DNA of 40,978 bases from Gammaproteobacteria bacterium (lineage in GTDB: Bacteria > Pseudomonadota > Gammaproteobacteria > Pseudomonadales > Pseudohongiellaceae), in assembly GCA_030828385.1 (NCBI GenBank), contig JAURCS010000022.1, positions 1 through 40,978 on the forward strand. The letters run 5' to 3'. The notes below the pieces were generated by a model. It was given only the letters and a program-made list of their open reading frames with translations, made no database searches and was not told where the DNA came from. This document shows, one piece after another, positions 1 to 9,746 of this stretch (positions are counted from its first letter, which is position 1; the number at the start of each line of letters is the position of its first letter). The position numbers were made by a program, and so were the translations under genes.

Positions 1-723
1 GGTCTGTAAATCAATAGGTTAGCGAATAAAATTACCAGTTAAGGGCTTGATAAATCATTGTAAAACAATAAGATACACTATGAACTTAATGTATAAAAAT
101 GGTTACTATTTGTACATCAGAGTCAGCCAGAAATACACTTAGCTTAGGTCAGTGAAAAAAATCTTATTTACCAATAGGGACTTACAAAATCTTTAAAAAT
201 CTTTTTTTTTCTGAACTGACTGTTCAAAAACAAGAGGCCTGATATTATTTCTCCAAAAATAACCTATCCTACTGAAATATATGATTTTTTAATAAATCTT
301 TCGCTTTAACTTGTAGACCTTGCTCAGCAATTGCTGATTTTCTGTCAACAACTTGCCAATGTGGCTAATTGCTCAGCAAGAACGCCAGGGGATGGGCTAT
401 TGAATATGCTTTTTTGATATGGCACAATCCCGCCCTGCATATCGGTGCTGTATTAATAACTATCTGATTTATAAGTAGTATTTTTAAATATCCGTACATC
501 ATGTTTTCTTTGCTATTTCCTTGATGTGTACGGTTAAAACCACTGTTTCCAGCAGCCCAGAAGAACAATCTCGAGATTTATTGAATCTGGCAATATCGTT
601 TATTCAGTAGCCGAATCTGTTCAGCCAGAATAAATGAAGTTTAGCGACTTTCAGTCAGGCAACTCTTGCCTGACTCGTGAGTATTTTTAATGTGTATTAG
701 CAACTAACAATCAGGATTACACC
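1..723. other. AT-rich non-coding leader upstream of tig
   Basis: No convincing gene is seen here. The only frame of any length (365-568, minus) has no ribosome binding site and no recognisable protein. The stretch is clearly richer in A and T than the coding DNA that follows. It holds two copies of an 11-bp dyad, TTGCTCAGCAA, at 320-330 and 369-379. A 12-bp palindrome, CAGCAATTGCTG, overlaps the first copy at 325-336. A perfect 10-bp hairpin lies at 653-675. The tig ribosome binding site is the AGGA in the last ten bases. No tRNA cloverleaf was found by eye. The gene upstream is outside the window, so part of this may be its 3' region. Confidence 0.6.
653..688 (+). terminator. Perfect 10-bp hairpin with a delayed T-run, terminator or tig leader element
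   Basis: AGTCAGGCAA at 653-662 pairs perfectly with TTGCCTGACT at 666-675 around a CTC loop. Five T residues follow at 684-688, eight bases past the stem. It may end a transcript entering from upstream. The gap before the T-run makes it an imperfect intrinsic terminator, so an attenuator or mRNA-stabilising hairpin in the tig leader is equally possible. Confidence 0.45.
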
Positions 724-2142
724 ATGCAAGTTTCTATTGAAACCCTTACAGGCCTTGAAAGACGTATGACTATCGAGGTGCCGGCTGAAGAAGTGGAAAG
801 CCAGGTGCGTAGCCGTCTTCAGGAAGCCGCGAAGACCTTTAATATGAAAGGATTCAGAAAAGGAAAGGTACCAGTAAAGGTTATCAAAAACAGGTTTGGT
901 GAAGGTGTGCGTCAGGAAGTTGTAGGCGAGGTAATCAGTCAGTCATGGGTTGAGGCGGTCACCAAGGAAAATGTTAAGCCTGCCGGTCAGCCCAGTATAG
1001 AGCCGAAAAACCTTGAAGAAGGCCAAAACCTGGAGTTTATTGCTACTTTTGAAGTCTATCCGGAAATTGAATTAAAGGATTTTTCGGCCGTGACTATCGA
1101 AAAGAAACAAGCCGAGATTCTCGACACAGACATAGACAAAATGATCAAAACCCTGCGTGAGCAGCGTAAGACGTACAAGGAAGTGGATCGAAAAAGCCAG
1201 GAAGGAGATCAGGTCAATGTAGATTTTGTTGGTACCCTTGACGGTGAAAAGTTTGACGGTGGCGAAGCAAAGGGGACTAACCTGATTCTGGGTTCCAAAC
1301 GCATGATCCCGGGTTTTGAAGAAGGACTTGTGGGTGTGAGTAGTGGTGACAATCTGACTTTGCCCCTGACATTTCCTGAAGATTACCAGAACAAGGAATT
1401 GGCTGGTAAGAAAGTAGAGTTTGCTATTACCGTAAATAATGTAAGTGAGCCGACTCTGCCGGAACTGGATGATGAGTTTTTTGCCTCTTTTGATGTAGCA
1501 GAAGGAGGGCTGGAAGCATTCAGAACTGAAGTGCGCGCCAATATGACCCGGGAACTTAAAAATGCCAATCGTAATAATATCAAGAATCAGGTAATCGAAG
1601 GCTTACTGGAAATTCATGACGTAGATGCCCCTAAAGCGCTGGTAGCCAATGAAATTAATGGCCTCAGACACCAGGCGATGCAGCAGTTTGGCGGTGGCAA
1701 GAATATTGATCCTTCAATGTTGCCAGATGACCTGTTTGCAGAACAGGCAAAACGTCGGGTCATTCTTAGCCTGGTGATGAGTGAAATTGTAAGCAAAAAT
1801 GACCTGAAGCCCGATGCTGATACAGTTCGTGGCTTGATAGAAGAAATGGCAGAAAGCTATGAAAAGCCGGAAGATGTGATCAAGTGGTATTACAGTGACA
1901 AGGAACAGCTGGCCAATATAGAAGCAATGGCACTTGAAGATGCAGTTATCGACATGGTGATCGATAAGGCCAAAGTGACTGAATCCAGCGTATCTTATGA
2001 AGAAGCCCTGAAACCTGCTGCGAAGCCGGAGCCGGCAACCGCAAAAGATAAAGACCAGGAAGGCAAGGGTAGCAAGGATAAAAAAGAGCCGGAGCCCCAG
2101 GCCAAGGAAGAAGCTGAGGTAAAAGCCGATTCTCAGGAATAA
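724..2142 (+). CDS. tig: Trigger factor, ribosome-associated chaperone and prolyl isomerase
   Basis: This cytoplasmic chaperone docks at the ribosome exit tunnel and shields nascent chains; its FKBP-type domain isomerises prolyl bonds. The N-terminal ribosome-binding domain carries the signature GFRKGKVP at residues 43-50. The FKBP-like domain follows at about 155-245 and contains MIPGFEEGL. The rest is the helical arm and body domain. The protein is 472 aa, against about 432 in E. coli. The excess is a charged, low-complexity tail from about residue 429, rich in Lys, Glu, Pro and Ala. The ATG at 724 has an AGGA ribosome binding site 7 bases upstream. It is the first gene of the classical tig-clpP-clpX-lon group and lies 57 bp before clpP, so cotranscription with clpP is likely. 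Confidence 0.97.
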   Translation: MQVSIETLTGLERRMTIEVPAEEVESQVRSRLQEAAKTFNMKGFRKGKVPVKVIKNRFGEGVRQEVVGEVISQSWVEAVTKENVKPAGQPSIEPKNLEEGQNLEFIATFEVYPEIELKDFSAVTIEKKQAEILDTDIDKMIKTLREQRKTYKEVDRKSQEGDQVNVDFVGTLDGEKFDGGEAKGTNLILGSKRMIPGFEEGLVGVSSGDNLTLPLTFPEDYQNKELAGKKVEFAITVNNVSEPTLPELDDEFFASFDVAEGGLEAFRTEVRANMTRELKNANRNNIKNQVIEGLLEIHDVDAPKALVANEINGLRHQAMQQFGGGKNIDPSMLPDDLFAEQAKRRVILSLVMSEIVSKNDLKPDADTVRGLIEEMAESYEKPEDVIKWYYSDKEQLANIEAMALEDAVIDMVIDKAKVTESSVSYEEALKPAAKPEPATAKDKDQEGKGSKDKKEPEPQAKEEAEVKADSQE

Positions 2143-2199
2143 CCAAAAAATCCGGAACATTTACTTACCAAGCATAAGCGGACTGCAGGAACCAAACGC

Positions 2200-2862
2200 A
2201 TGAAGAATATTGATCACAAAACCGGGTTTGAACAGGAAACTGGCAGCCTCGTCCCAATCGTTGTAGAACAGACCGCACGTGGTGAGCGCTCCTATGATAT
2301 ATATTCGCGACTTTTAAAAGAGCGGGTAATATTTCTTGTTGGGCAAGTGGAAGATCACATGGCCAATCTCGTTGTTGCTCAGCTTCTGTTTCTGGAGTCT
2401 GAAAACCCTGACAAGGATATCCATCTTTATATCAACTCCCCGGGTGGTTCTGTGACTGCAGGGCTATCTATTTATGACACCATGCAATTTATCAAGCCAG
2501 ATGTCAGCACCATGTGTATTGGCCAGGCTGCGAGCATGGGCGCCTTGTTGCTTACCGGCGGAGAAAAAGGCAAGCGATTTGCGCTGCCTCATTCAAGAAT
2601 GATGATTCATCAGCCTAGTGGCGGAGCACAAGGCCAGGCCTCTGACATCCATATTCAGGCACAGGAAATCCTTAATGTAAGAAGCCGCCTCAACGAGATA
2701 ATGGCTCAGCATACTGGCCAGGAAATCGATGTAATTGCCAAGGATACCGATCGCGATAATTTCATGAATGCAAATGAAGCAGTGAACTACGGGCTAATCG
2801 ATAGCGTACTTGATAAACGTATACTGCCATCAAATGAAGGCGGTTCGGGAGTGGAATCCTGA
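2200..2862 (+). CDS. clpP: ATP-dependent Clp protease proteolytic subunit ClpP
   Basis: This is the serine peptidase subunit that forms the tetradecameric chamber fed by ClpX or ClpA. The catalytic triad is visible: Ser112 in GQAASMGA, His137 in [11 protein letters not shown] and Asp186 in KDTDRDN. Each is shifted by one from the E. coli numbering. The length of 220 aa fits the family, with a short processed N-terminal propeptide expected. The ATG is preceded by AGGA at 2187-2190, nine bases away. The gene lies between tig and clpX. A hairpin with a T-run follows it at 2917-2939, suggesting that part of the transcription stops before clpX. Confidence 0.98.
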   Translation: MKNIDHKTGFEQETGSLVPIVVEQTARGERSYDIYSRLLKERVIFLVGQVEDHMANLVVAQLLFLESENPDKDIHLYINSPGGSVTAGLSIYDTMQFIKPDVSTMCIGQAASMGALLLTGGEKGKRFALPHSRMMIHQPSGGAQGQASDIHIQAQEILNVRSRLNEIMAQHTGQEIDVIAKDTDRDNFMNANEAVNYGLIDSVLDKRILPSNEGGSGVES

Positions 2863-2916
2863 TACTACTGGATGCCACCCTGAGTGTTTTATTCCAGGAT
2901 CTGGACAGATTGTAGT

Positions 2917-2939
2917 ATTGTGCAAAAGCGCAATTTTTT
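2917..2939 (+). terminator. Probable intrinsic terminator after clpP
   Basis: ATTGTGC at 2917-2923 pairs with GCGCAAT at 2928-2934 (one G-T wobble) around an AAAA loop, and six T residues run directly off the stem. The stem is short and A/T-rich at its base, so partial read-through into clpX is likely. Confidence 0.5.
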
Positions 2940-3002
2940 ACTTGTAAAATACACCATTTGCCTTCATCTTATTTGCTGATTGATTCACAAATTTAAGAAG
3001 TT

Positions 3003-3030
3003 TTGATTATCTGAAAGAAATCTTTATAGT
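3003..3030 (+). promoter_or_regulatory. Candidate sigma-70 promoter for clpX
   Basis: TTGATT at 3003-3008 and TATAGT at 3025-3030 are separated by 16 bp, about 42 bp before the clpX start and downstream of the clpP terminator. A clear heat-shock (sigma-32) sequence was not recognised. This is pattern matching only. Confidence 0.4.
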
Positions 3031-3072
3031 GGTTTCGCTAATTATATAACCGGGAAAACAGGACAACGACAA

Positions 3073-4362
3073 ATGGCTGATGACAAGAAAGATGACGATG
3101 GCGGAAAATTGCTTTATTGCTCATTTTGCGGCAAAAGTCAGCACGAAGTAAGGAAGCTCATTGCTGGTCCTTCCGTCTTTGTCTGTGATGAATGCGTTGA
3201 TCTGTGCAATGACATTATCCGGGAAGAGATCCAGGAAAAGTCTTCAGGCCAGGATGAACGCAAATTACCCACCCCTGAAGAAATCAGGGACACGCTCGAT
3301 GAATATGTAATTGGGCAGGACAAGGCAAAGAAAACCTTGTCTGTCGCTGTCTACAATCATTACAAGCGGCTGAATTTTGAAGCAAAAGGTGATGATGTAG
3401 AACTTAGCAAAAGTAACATCCTCATCATTGGCCCTACCGGCACAGGCAAGACGCTTCTTGCAGAGACGCTGGCGCGCCTGCTGGACGTCCCTTTCACCAT
3501 TGCCGACGCAACCACGCTTACAGAAGCGGGCTATGTTGGAGAAGACGTAGAAAACATCATTCAGAAGCTTCTGCAAAAATGTGACTATGATGTCGACAAA
3601 GCTCAGATTGGCATTGTCTATATTGATGAAATAGACAAGATTTCCAGAAAATCCGACAATCCTTCAATAACACGAGACGTTTCTGGTGAAGGTGTTCAGC
3701 AGGCCTTACTTAAACTAATTGAAGGAACGGTTGCTTCGGTTCCGCCCCAGGGCGGACGTAAGCATCCGCAACAGGAGTTTCTGCAGGTAGACACCTCCAA
3801 TATTCTGTTTATTTGTGGTGGTGCTTTTGCTGGTCTCGACAAAATCATACGTGATCGTTCAGATAAAAGTGGTATTGGTTTTGCCGCTGAACTGCGTAGT
3901 CCGGAACAAGAGAAGAAGGTCGGTGAAACCTTGCAGGATGTCGAGCCCGAAGATCTCGTTAAGTACGGCCTGATCCCGGAATTCGTGGGCCGTTTGCCCA
4001 TGATAGCCACCCTCAATGAGCTCGACGATGATGCGTTGGTTAAAATCCTGAAAGAACCAAAGAATTCACTAACCAAACAATATGCGAAGTTGTTTGAGAT
4101 GGAAGGGGTTGAGATTCAATTCCGCGATGACGCACTCAAGGCGATCGCCCGTAAAGCTCAGGAAAGAAAGACCGGAGCCCGGGGATTACGCTCAATCATG
4201 GAGTCGGTGTTACTTGACACCATGTATAACATACCCTCACAGGAAGGGGTAACAAAAGTGGTTATTGATGAAGCTGTTATTAATGGCGAGTCAGAACCTT
4301 TGTTGATGTATGAAACCGGAGAATCTGCACAAAGTATCTCCGGTAGCAAAGATCCAGCTTGA
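3073..4362 (+). CDS. clpX: Clp protease ATP-binding unfoldase ClpX
   Basis: This AAA+ unfoldase recognises tagged substrates and threads them into ClpP. The N-terminal zinc-binding domain has Cys16, Cys19, Cys38 and Cys41 as ligands. The Walker A motif GPTGTGKT is at residues 120-127, followed by the pore loop GYVGE at 153-157 and the Walker B segment IVYIDEIDK at about 181-189. The IGF loop that docks into ClpP is present in [10 protein letters not shown], and the sensor-2 segment GARGLRS is intact. The length of 429 aa is close to the 424 aa of E. coli. It lies 210 bp after clpP with its own candidate promoter, and lon follows after a 197-bp gap. Confidence 0.98.
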   Translation: MADDKKDDDGGKLLYCSFCGKSQHEVRKLIAGPSVFVCDECVDLCNDIIREEIQEKSSGQDERKLPTPEEIRDTLDEYVIGQDKAKKTLSVAVYNHYKRLNFEAKGDDVELSKSNILIIGPTGTGKTLLAETLARLLDVPFTIADATTLTEAGYVGEDVENIIQKLLQKCDYDVDKAQIGIVYIDEIDKISRKSDNPSITRDVSGEGVQQALLKLIEGTVASVPPQGGRKHPQQEFLQVDTSNILFICGGAFAGLDKIIRDRSDKSGIGFAAELRSPEQEKKVGETLQDVEPEDLVKYGLIPEFVGRLPMIATLNELDDDALVKILKEPKNSLTKQYAKLFEMEGVEIQFRDDALKAIARKAQERKTGARGLRSIMESVLLDTMYNIPSQEGVTKVVIDEAVINGESEPLLMYETGESAQSISGSKDPA

Positions 4363-4559
4363 AATAATCAATTCCGCCCTCACATAGATCAGTATGGTAA
4401 TAACTACTGGCAAGGTTCGATCAGTATCCGGGGCAGCTATAACCCCCTGGCCAAGTTAGCGTCTCAATTTCATCAGCATTTACTGTCACTCTCTGGTAAA
4501 TATGATGAATTTGTAATTCAATGTAACTTAATTTTAATTCCACAGGTCTGACACAATTT

Positions 4560-6995
4560 ATGGACAAACAGGACGCAAGTAATCCTTCCAGTACCCTTCC
4601 TTTTTTGCCTCTTAGAGGGGTTGTTGTATACCCGCAAATTGTCCACCCACTATTTGTTGCCAGGGAAAAATCCATCAAAGCCCTGAAAGCCGCTATGGCT
4701 GGTGACAAGAAAGTGGTTCTGGCAGCACAGAAGCAGCATTCCGATGACGAGCCTGGCAAGGATGATGTCTTTACAATCGGTACTGTGGCCTCCGTGCTTC
4801 AACTTATGCATGTTAATGACGGAACTGTAAAGGTACTCGTCGAAGGCGTGGAAAGAGTTCAGATTCGAAAGCTCCATATTGACGGTGACTATTATACCGC
4901 CGACACCAGCAGTATGAATGGCAGCACAACTGAAGAGAAAGATACTGAAATTCTGGTGCGCTCATTACTTTCCCAGTTTGACCAGTATGTTCAACTGAGC
5001 AAAAAAATATCGCCAGAAGTATTAACATCCATTACCAGTATTGATGAGCCAAGCCGACTTGTAGACACCATTGCAACGCATATGTCTCTCCAGTTACAGG
5101 AAAAGCAAAACATCCTTGAATTGGCCAATCTGAAACCTCGTATTGAGCATTTAATGTCATTGATAGAGGCTGAAATTGATATTTTCCAGGTTGAAAAACG
5201 CATACGTGGGCGCGTTAAAAAACAAATGGAAAAAAGCCAGCGCGAGTACTATCTGAATGAGCAGATGAAGGCCATCCAGAAAGAAATGGGCGAGCTTGAT
5301 GATGTGCCTAATGAGGGCGAAGAGCTAAAGAATAAAATAGAAGAAGCGGGAATGCCGAAGGATGCCAAAGAAAAGGCGACCGCAGAGCTGAATAAGCTGA
5401 AAATGATGTCGCCAATGTCGTCAGAGGCGTCTGTAGTCCGGACTTATATAGACTGGATGATCAGCGTGCCATGGAAAAAGAAATCGAAAATCCGTACCGA
5501 TCTGACAAAGGCAGAGGAAATACTTGATCATGACCATTATGGACTGAAAGAAGTTAAAGAAAGAATCGTTGAGTATCTCGCAGTTCAGAAACGAGTAAAG
5601 AAACTGAAAGGCCCCATCCTGTGTCTGGTGGGCCCTCCAGGTGTGGGCAAGACCTCTCTTGGCGAGTCTGTGGCCAGAGCTACAGGCCGCAAATTTGTCC
5701 GTATGGCTCTTGGTGGAGTTCGCGATGAAGCTGAAATCCGCGGTCATCGTCGAACCTATATTGGTTCATTGCCAGGTAAGGTAATACAGAAAATGGCAAA
5801 AGTCGGTGTTCGCAATCCCTTGGTGCTACTTGATGAAGTCGACAAGATGGGTATGGACCATCGTGGTGATCCGGCCTCTGCCTTGCTGGAAGTACTGGAT
5901 CCGGAACAGAATCATAATTTTAATGACCACTATCTGGAAGTCGATTATGACTTAAGCGATGTGTTGTTTATTTGTACATCAAATTCCATGAATATTCCTG
6001 GACCATTACTCGACAGAATGGAAGTGATTCGCTTACCTGGTTACACGGAAGATGAAAAGCTCAATATTGCGAGCCGCTACCTGGTACCCAAGCAGAAAGA
6101 GAATAATGGGCTGAAAGAAGATGAAGTTACGTTAACGGATGATGCAATACTCAACCTGATAAGACATTACACCCGTGAAGCAGGTGTTCGAGGCCTGGAA
6201 AGAGAAATTGCAAAAATTTGCAGAAAGATAGTAAAAAAACATGTATTGGAAAAAAATCCACCAAAACTGAAGCTGACTGCCAAAGACCTTGAGCAGTATG
6301 TGGGTGTACAAAAATACGATTACGGTCGGGCAGAAGAGGATGATGCCATTGGTCAGGTGAATGGGTTGGCATGGACACAGGTTGGCGGCGAGCTGTTAAC
6401 TATTGAAGCCGTTGCTACACCAGGTAAGGGAAAAACAACTATGACTGGATCCCTCGGCGATATTATGCAGGAGTCCATACAGGCAGCTTTAACCGTGGTC
6501 AGGAGTCGTGCCGGCACGCTCGGACTTAAAGAAAACTTTCATGAAAACAACGACCTACACGTTCATGTCCCAGAAGGCGCGACACCGAAGGATGGTCCAA
6601 GCGCAGGTGTTGGAATGTGTACCGCACTGGTTTCTGTGTTAACAGGCATCCCGGTAAGGAAAGACGTTGCCATGACGGGTGAAATTACCTTGAGAGGAGA
6701 GGTCTTGCCCATCGGCGGCCTGAAAGAAAAGTTATTAGCAGCGCATCGCGGTGGCATAAAGAAGGTGATTATTCCAAAAGAAAATGAAAGGGACCTTAAA
6801 GAAATTCCGGATAACATAAAAGCGGATTTGGATATAAAACCGGTTAAGTGGATTGATGAAGTTTTGGAAATTGCGCTTACCTTTATGCCCGAACCAGCGG
6901 AAGATAATAAAACTCAAGCACTTGAAAAAGGTTCCTCAAAAACAACTGAGAATGAAGTCAAAGATAAAAGAAAAAAATCCATAAATACACACTAG
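4560..6995 (+). CDS. lon: ATP-dependent protease La (Lon)
   Basis: This cytoplasmic AAA+ protease degrades misfolded and short-lived regulatory proteins. The substrate-binding LON domain covers about residues 10-205. The coiled region and ATPase follow, with Walker [10 protein letters not shown]. The C-terminal protease domain has the Ser-Lys dyad: Ser681 in [10 protein letters not shown] and Lys724 in [14 protein letters not shown], 43 residues apart as in E. coli. The length is 811 aa, against 784 in E. coli. The extra part is mostly a Lys-rich C-terminal tail after about residue 780. It is followed by hup and ppiD, an order common in gammaproteobacteria, and the strong hup promoter directly follows its stop codon. 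Confidence 0.98.
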   Translation: MDKQDASNPSSTLPFLPLRGVVVYPQIVHPLFVAREKSIKALKAAMAGDKKVVLAAQKQHSDDEPGKDDVFTIGTVASVLQLMHVNDGTVKVLVEGVERVQIRKLHIDGDYYTADTSSMNGSTTEEKDTEILVRSLLSQFDQYVQLSKKISPEVLTSITSIDEPSRLVDTIATHMSLQLQEKQNILELANLKPRIEHLMSLIEAEIDIFQVEKRIRGRVKKQMEKSQREYYLNEQMKAIQKEMGELDDVPNEGEELKNKIEEAGMPKDAKEKATAELNKLKMMSPMSSEASVVRTYIDWMISVPWKKKSKIRTDLTKAEEILDHDHYGLKEVKERIVEYLAVQKRVKKLKGPILCLVGPPGVGKTSLGESVARATGRKFVRMALGGVRDEAEIRGHRRTYIGSLPGKVIQKMAKVGVRNPLVLLDEVDKMGMDHRGDPASALLEVLDPEQNHNFNDHYLEVDYDLSDVLFICTSNSMNIPGPLLDRMEVIRLPGYTEDEKLNIASRYLVPKQKENNGLKEDEVTLTDDAILNLIRHYTREAGVRGLEREIAKICRKIVKKHVLEKNPPKLKLTAKDLEQYVGVQKYDYGRAEEDDAIGQVNGLAWTQVGGELLTIEAVATPGKGKTTMTGSLGDIMQESIQAALTVVRSRAGTLGLKENFHENNDLHVHVPEGATPKDGPSAGVGMCTALVSVLTGIPVRKDVAMTGEITLRGEVLPIGGLKEKLLAAHRGGIKKVIIPKENERDLKEIPDNIKADLDIKPVKWIDEVLEIALTFMPEPAEDNKTQALEKGSSKTTENEVKDKRKKSINTH

Positions 6996-7010
6996 AAAAC
7001 TTTGTATTCC

Positions 7011-7040
7011 TTGACATTGCTTCAACACAGTTGGTATAAA
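7011..7040 (+). promoter_or_regulatory. Strong sigma-70 promoter for hup
   Basis: A perfect -35 box, TTGACA (7011-7016), and a near-consensus -10 box, TATAAA (7035-7040), are 18 bp apart. They lie just after the lon stop codon and about 90 bp before the HU start. Such a strong promoter fits an abundant nucleoid protein. Confidence 0.65.
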
Positions 7041-7131
7041 GTTTTCTGATTTAAAGGCTGGCGAATCGCTTCCAAAAACGTAGTATAAAACTCCACAATA
7101 ACCGAAATGTAAATGATAACAAGGGGACAAC

Positions 7132-7407
7132 GTGAATAAATCCGAATTAATAGATGCTGTTGCTGAAACTGCCGACTTACCAAAAGCTGCTGCTGCTCGC
7201 GCCATTGATGCTATGACTGATGCAATTGCTTCATCATTAAAATCTGGTAACTCAGTCGCACTGGTTGGATTCGGTTCTTTTAATGTAAAAGACCGTCCAG
7301 CTCGTACTGGTCGTAATCCTCAAACAGGAGCCCCTATCCAGATTGCTGCTGCTCGAGTACCTTCATTTAAAGCTGGTAAAGCACTGAAAGACGCCGTTAA
7401 TTCCTGA
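7132..7407 (+). CDS. hupB: DNA-binding protein HU, beta-type
   Basis: HU is a small histone-like protein that bends DNA and organises the nucleoid as a dimer. The 91-aa product has the full HU/IHF fold, with an N-terminal [12 protein letters not shown] helix, GFGSF before the DNA-binding arm, and [12 protein letters not shown] as the arm. The start is GTG, with AAGGGG a few bases upstream as ribosome binding site. Its position between lon and ppiD is that of E. coli hupB. It has its own strong promoter and a two-hairpin terminator, so it is probably transcribed alone. Confidence 0.97.
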   Translation: MNKSELIDAVAETADLPKAAAARAIDAMTDAIASSLKSGNSVALVGFGSFNVKDRPARTGRNPQTGAPIQIAAARVPSFKAGKALKDAVNS

Positions 7408-7415
7408 TGGCGTTA

Positions 7416-7496
7416 ATTTCGGCTTCTTGAAAGCAGCCGAAATAAATATCAGGAAAATTCCTAGAGGGCGCATCATTGATGCGCCTTCTGTTTTTG
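7416..7496 (+). terminator. Hup terminator with two tandem hairpins
   Basis: The first stem, ATTTCGGCT at 7416-7424 with AGCCGAAAT at 7435-7443, has no T-run. The second, GGCGCATC at 7467-7474 with GATGCGCC at 7478-7485 around a 3-base loop, is followed by a T-rich run to 7495. The second is a good intrinsic terminator; the first may protect the 3' end of the mRNA. Confidence 0.75.
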
Positions 7497-7550
7497 TTAG
7501 TAGTAGAGAATTAGTAGTAGATAATTAGAAGATAAGATTAGTTGTAATAA
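7497..7550. repeat. Short imperfect 14-bp tandem array between hup and ppiD
   Basis: Units TTAGTAGTAGAGAA (7497-7510) and TTAGTAGTAGATAA (7511-7524) differ at one base. Two degenerate 13-base units, each starting TTAG, follow at 7525-7537 and 7538-7550. The array is AT-rich and non-coding, directly behind the hup terminator. Its function is unknown; replication slippage is the simplest origin. Confidence 0.6.
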
Positions 7551-7663
7551 AGTGTACTGCCAGTTATTGACGTAACGAACACGCTCTCTGTTAAGAGTTA
7601 CTTTTCCACCGTGATTAACTGTTGCTGATTAGCTCAATAATTTTTGAAATTCTGGAATAAAAA

Positions 7664-9550
7664 ATGCTGCAAAAAATTCGTGATAACTCCCAGGGTATTG
7701 GAGCCAAGATTTTTGTCTGGTTCATTATCGTAATATTCGGTGCATGGGGAGCCAGTACGATTGTTTCATCTGTCATTAACGGCACACCTGCTGTTTCTGT
7801 AAATGGCACAGATATCGATGAACTGGAAGTAGAAAGAACTACCCAGATCAGGTTGCAAGAGATGATGCAATCTTTAGGTCCAGACGCGGATCTCTCCAGT
7901 ATTGATGAAGACCTGGCCAGAGAAGCCGCTTTAAATGAACTTATACAGCAGGAATTATTGCTCCAGTATGCTGAAAATACCGGGATGGTTATTTCTTCAA
8001 GATCGATTGACCGCTCAATAGCACAGACTGCCGACTTTCAGGTTGACGGTGTGTTTAATGGCGAACGTGCTCAAATGCTGATTGCCAGCATGGGCTATAC
8101 GCCTAACTCCTATCGTGCTGCGCTTGCCTCGCAGGGCCTTATTAACCAGGTTTCCTATGCCTATGGGCTATCCGGCTTTGTCACTACACCGGAAATAGAA
8201 AATATTGCGAAATTGCTCAACCAGACCCGTGATTTACGTTACATCCTAGTAAGTCTTGATACCCAATTAAATAATATTGATATCACCGAAGAAGAAATTG
8301 AAGAATACTACAGCGCCAATGAAAGCCAGTTCGTGCTTGAAGAGCAGGTTTCTCTTGAATACCTGGAACTGGATAAAGACGCTATTTTTGATGAGGTCGT
8401 TGTCACCGAGGAACAGATTGTTCAGCGCTATGAAGAAGAGCAGCTGGAGTATCAGACTCAGATTGAACGTCGCGCCGCTCATATTCTGCTGGAAGCCTTT
8501 GATGACGACGGTATGGCTGAAAATCTGGCACTTGCCGCAGAATTAAAGAGCAGGATTGATAATGGTGAGAGCTTTGAAGCGCTGGTCCTTGAATATTCTG
8601 ACGACCTGGGCTCTGCCGAGGATGGCGGTGATGTGGGTTACACAACCGGAGATAATTTTGTAGAGCCATTTGAACAGGCACTGCTGACGCTTGATGTTGG
8701 TGAGGTTTCAGGGCCTGTACAGACAGAATTTGGGGTTCATCTGATCAAGCTCACAGAAAGAAGTGAATCTGCGCTGGAATCTTTTGAAGACAGCAGGGAA
8801 AGGCTGGAACGCGACCTCAAGTCAGATGAAGTAGATACCCTTTTTCTACAACGTTCTGAAGAATTGGGCAATCTGGCCTTTGAATCTTTTGACCTCTCTG
8901 ATCCTGCCCAGCTTATGGGTCTGGAGATTCAGACTACAGGGTTGTTTAGTCGCAGCGGTGGTGTTGGCATAGCAGCCAATAGCGATGTAATCAACACGGC
9001 CTTTAGTCCACAGGTACTGCTTGATGGGCTAAATAGCGACCTAATCTCTGTTACCCCATCACGAAGTGTCGTGATTCGGGTGCTTGAGCATAATCAGCCG
9101 CGGTTGCAAGCTATGGAAGATGTCCGTGGTGAAATTGAGATAATGCTCCAGTTTGAGAAAATCCAGGAACAAACTCTCAGCTTGGGTGAGACTATCAAGT
9201 CAAACTATCAGAACGATCAAAATATCGACAGTTTGTTGGAAACCCAAAATTTGAGCTGGAACCAACTTAACGGACTGGAACGGTCCGACCAGGTTCTGCC
9301 TCCTCAGCTGGTTAATTACATATTTGAAATGTCAGTTCCTGAAGACGATGGAACGGTTATCGACGGACTAATGCTTAATAGCGGCGAGTATGTAGTTATT
9401 GAATTACAGGCAGTCAAAGACGGCTCGCTGGAAGATTTTGACGAAACTGAATTAAACAGCCTCGAAAGCTTTATTGCCCAGCAGTCTGCGAATGCAGATT
9501 TTGAAGCACTGATAACCGGCCTGCAAAACAGGGCTGATATTATCCGTTAA
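7664..9550 (+). CDS. ppiD: Periplasmic folding chaperone PpiD, SurA-like N domain with parvulin domain
   Basis: PpiD is anchored in the inner membrane and assists newly exported proteins at the Sec translocon. The N-terminus has one membrane segment at about residues 12-35 (KIFVWFIIVIFGAWGAS), typical of this family, with the rest in the periplasm. A SurA_N/SurA_N_3-type chaperone region follows. A parvulin domain lies at about 269-360, from AAHILLEA to EFGVHLIKL. The length of 628 aa matches E. coli (623). It follows hup as in E. coli. A strong intrinsic terminator at 9568-9606 closes the unit. In E. coli the parvulin domain has little or no isomerase activity; the sequence alone does not settle that here. 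Confidence 0.95.
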   Translation: MLQKIRDNSQGIGAKIFVWFIIVIFGAWGASTIVSSVINGTPAVSVNGTDIDELEVERTTQIRLQEMMQSLGPDADLSSIDEDLAREAALNELIQQELLLQYAENTGMVISSRSIDRSIAQTADFQVDGVFNGERAQMLIASMGYTPNSYRAALASQGLINQVSYAYGLSGFVTTPEIENIAKLLNQTRDLRYILVSLDTQLNNIDITEEEIEEYYSANESQFVLEEQVSLEYLELDKDAIFDEVVVTEEQIVQRYEEEQLEYQTQIERRAAHILLEAFDDDGMAENLALAAELKSRIDNGESFEALVLEYSDDLGSAEDGGDVGYTTGDNFVEPFEQALLTLDVGEVSGPVQTEFGVHLIKLTERSESALESFEDSRERLERDLKSDEVDTLFLQRSEELGNLAFESFDLSDPAQLMGLEIQTTGLFSRSGGVGIAANSDVINTAFSPQVLLDGLNSDLISVTPSRSVVIRVLEHNQPRLQAMEDVRGEIEIMLQFEKIQEQTLSLGETIKSNYQNDQNIDSLLETQNLSWNQLNGLERSDQVLPPQLVNYIFEMSVPEDDGTVIDGLMLNSGEYVVIELQAVKDGSLEDFDETELNSLESFIAQQSANADFEALITGLQNRADIIR

Positions 9551-9567
9551 GCAGGGTGGCTACTTTT

Positions 9568-9606
9568 AAAAAGGCCAGATTTCCATTGGAAGTCCGGCCT
9601 TTTTTT
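9568..9606 (+). terminator. Intrinsic terminator after ppiD
   Basis: AAAAAGGCC at 9568-9576 pairs with GGCCTTTTT from 9596, with an internal GA/TC extension, and the stem continues into a run of T residues to 9606. It separates the proteostasis genes from the peptide transporter. Confidence 0.8.
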
Positions 9607-9746
9607 ATAGCAAAACAAGATTGCCGTGCATTATCCTGAATAACGTTAAACCTTGTAGACTTAAGCATACAGGCCGTTTATTCTATTTGCCCAGTGCTGG
9701 CTGCCAGAACAAATCCAAGCGTTAAATCCTCCTGGCGGCGTTTCCA

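Noticed and set aside
365-568. 67-aa minus-strand open frame in the tig leader
   Set aside because: No ribosome binding site, odd composition, no known family, and it covers the palindromes; probably chance.
1714-2160. 148-aa minus-strand frame opposite trigger factor
   Set aside because: It mirrors the codons of tig, including its repetitive tail, and has no independent coding signals.
4430-4447. GGGG/CCCC hairpin upstream of lon as a regulatory or heat-shock element
   Set aside because: The stem is only four bases with a nine-base loop, and no sigma-32 boxes in correct spacing were found.
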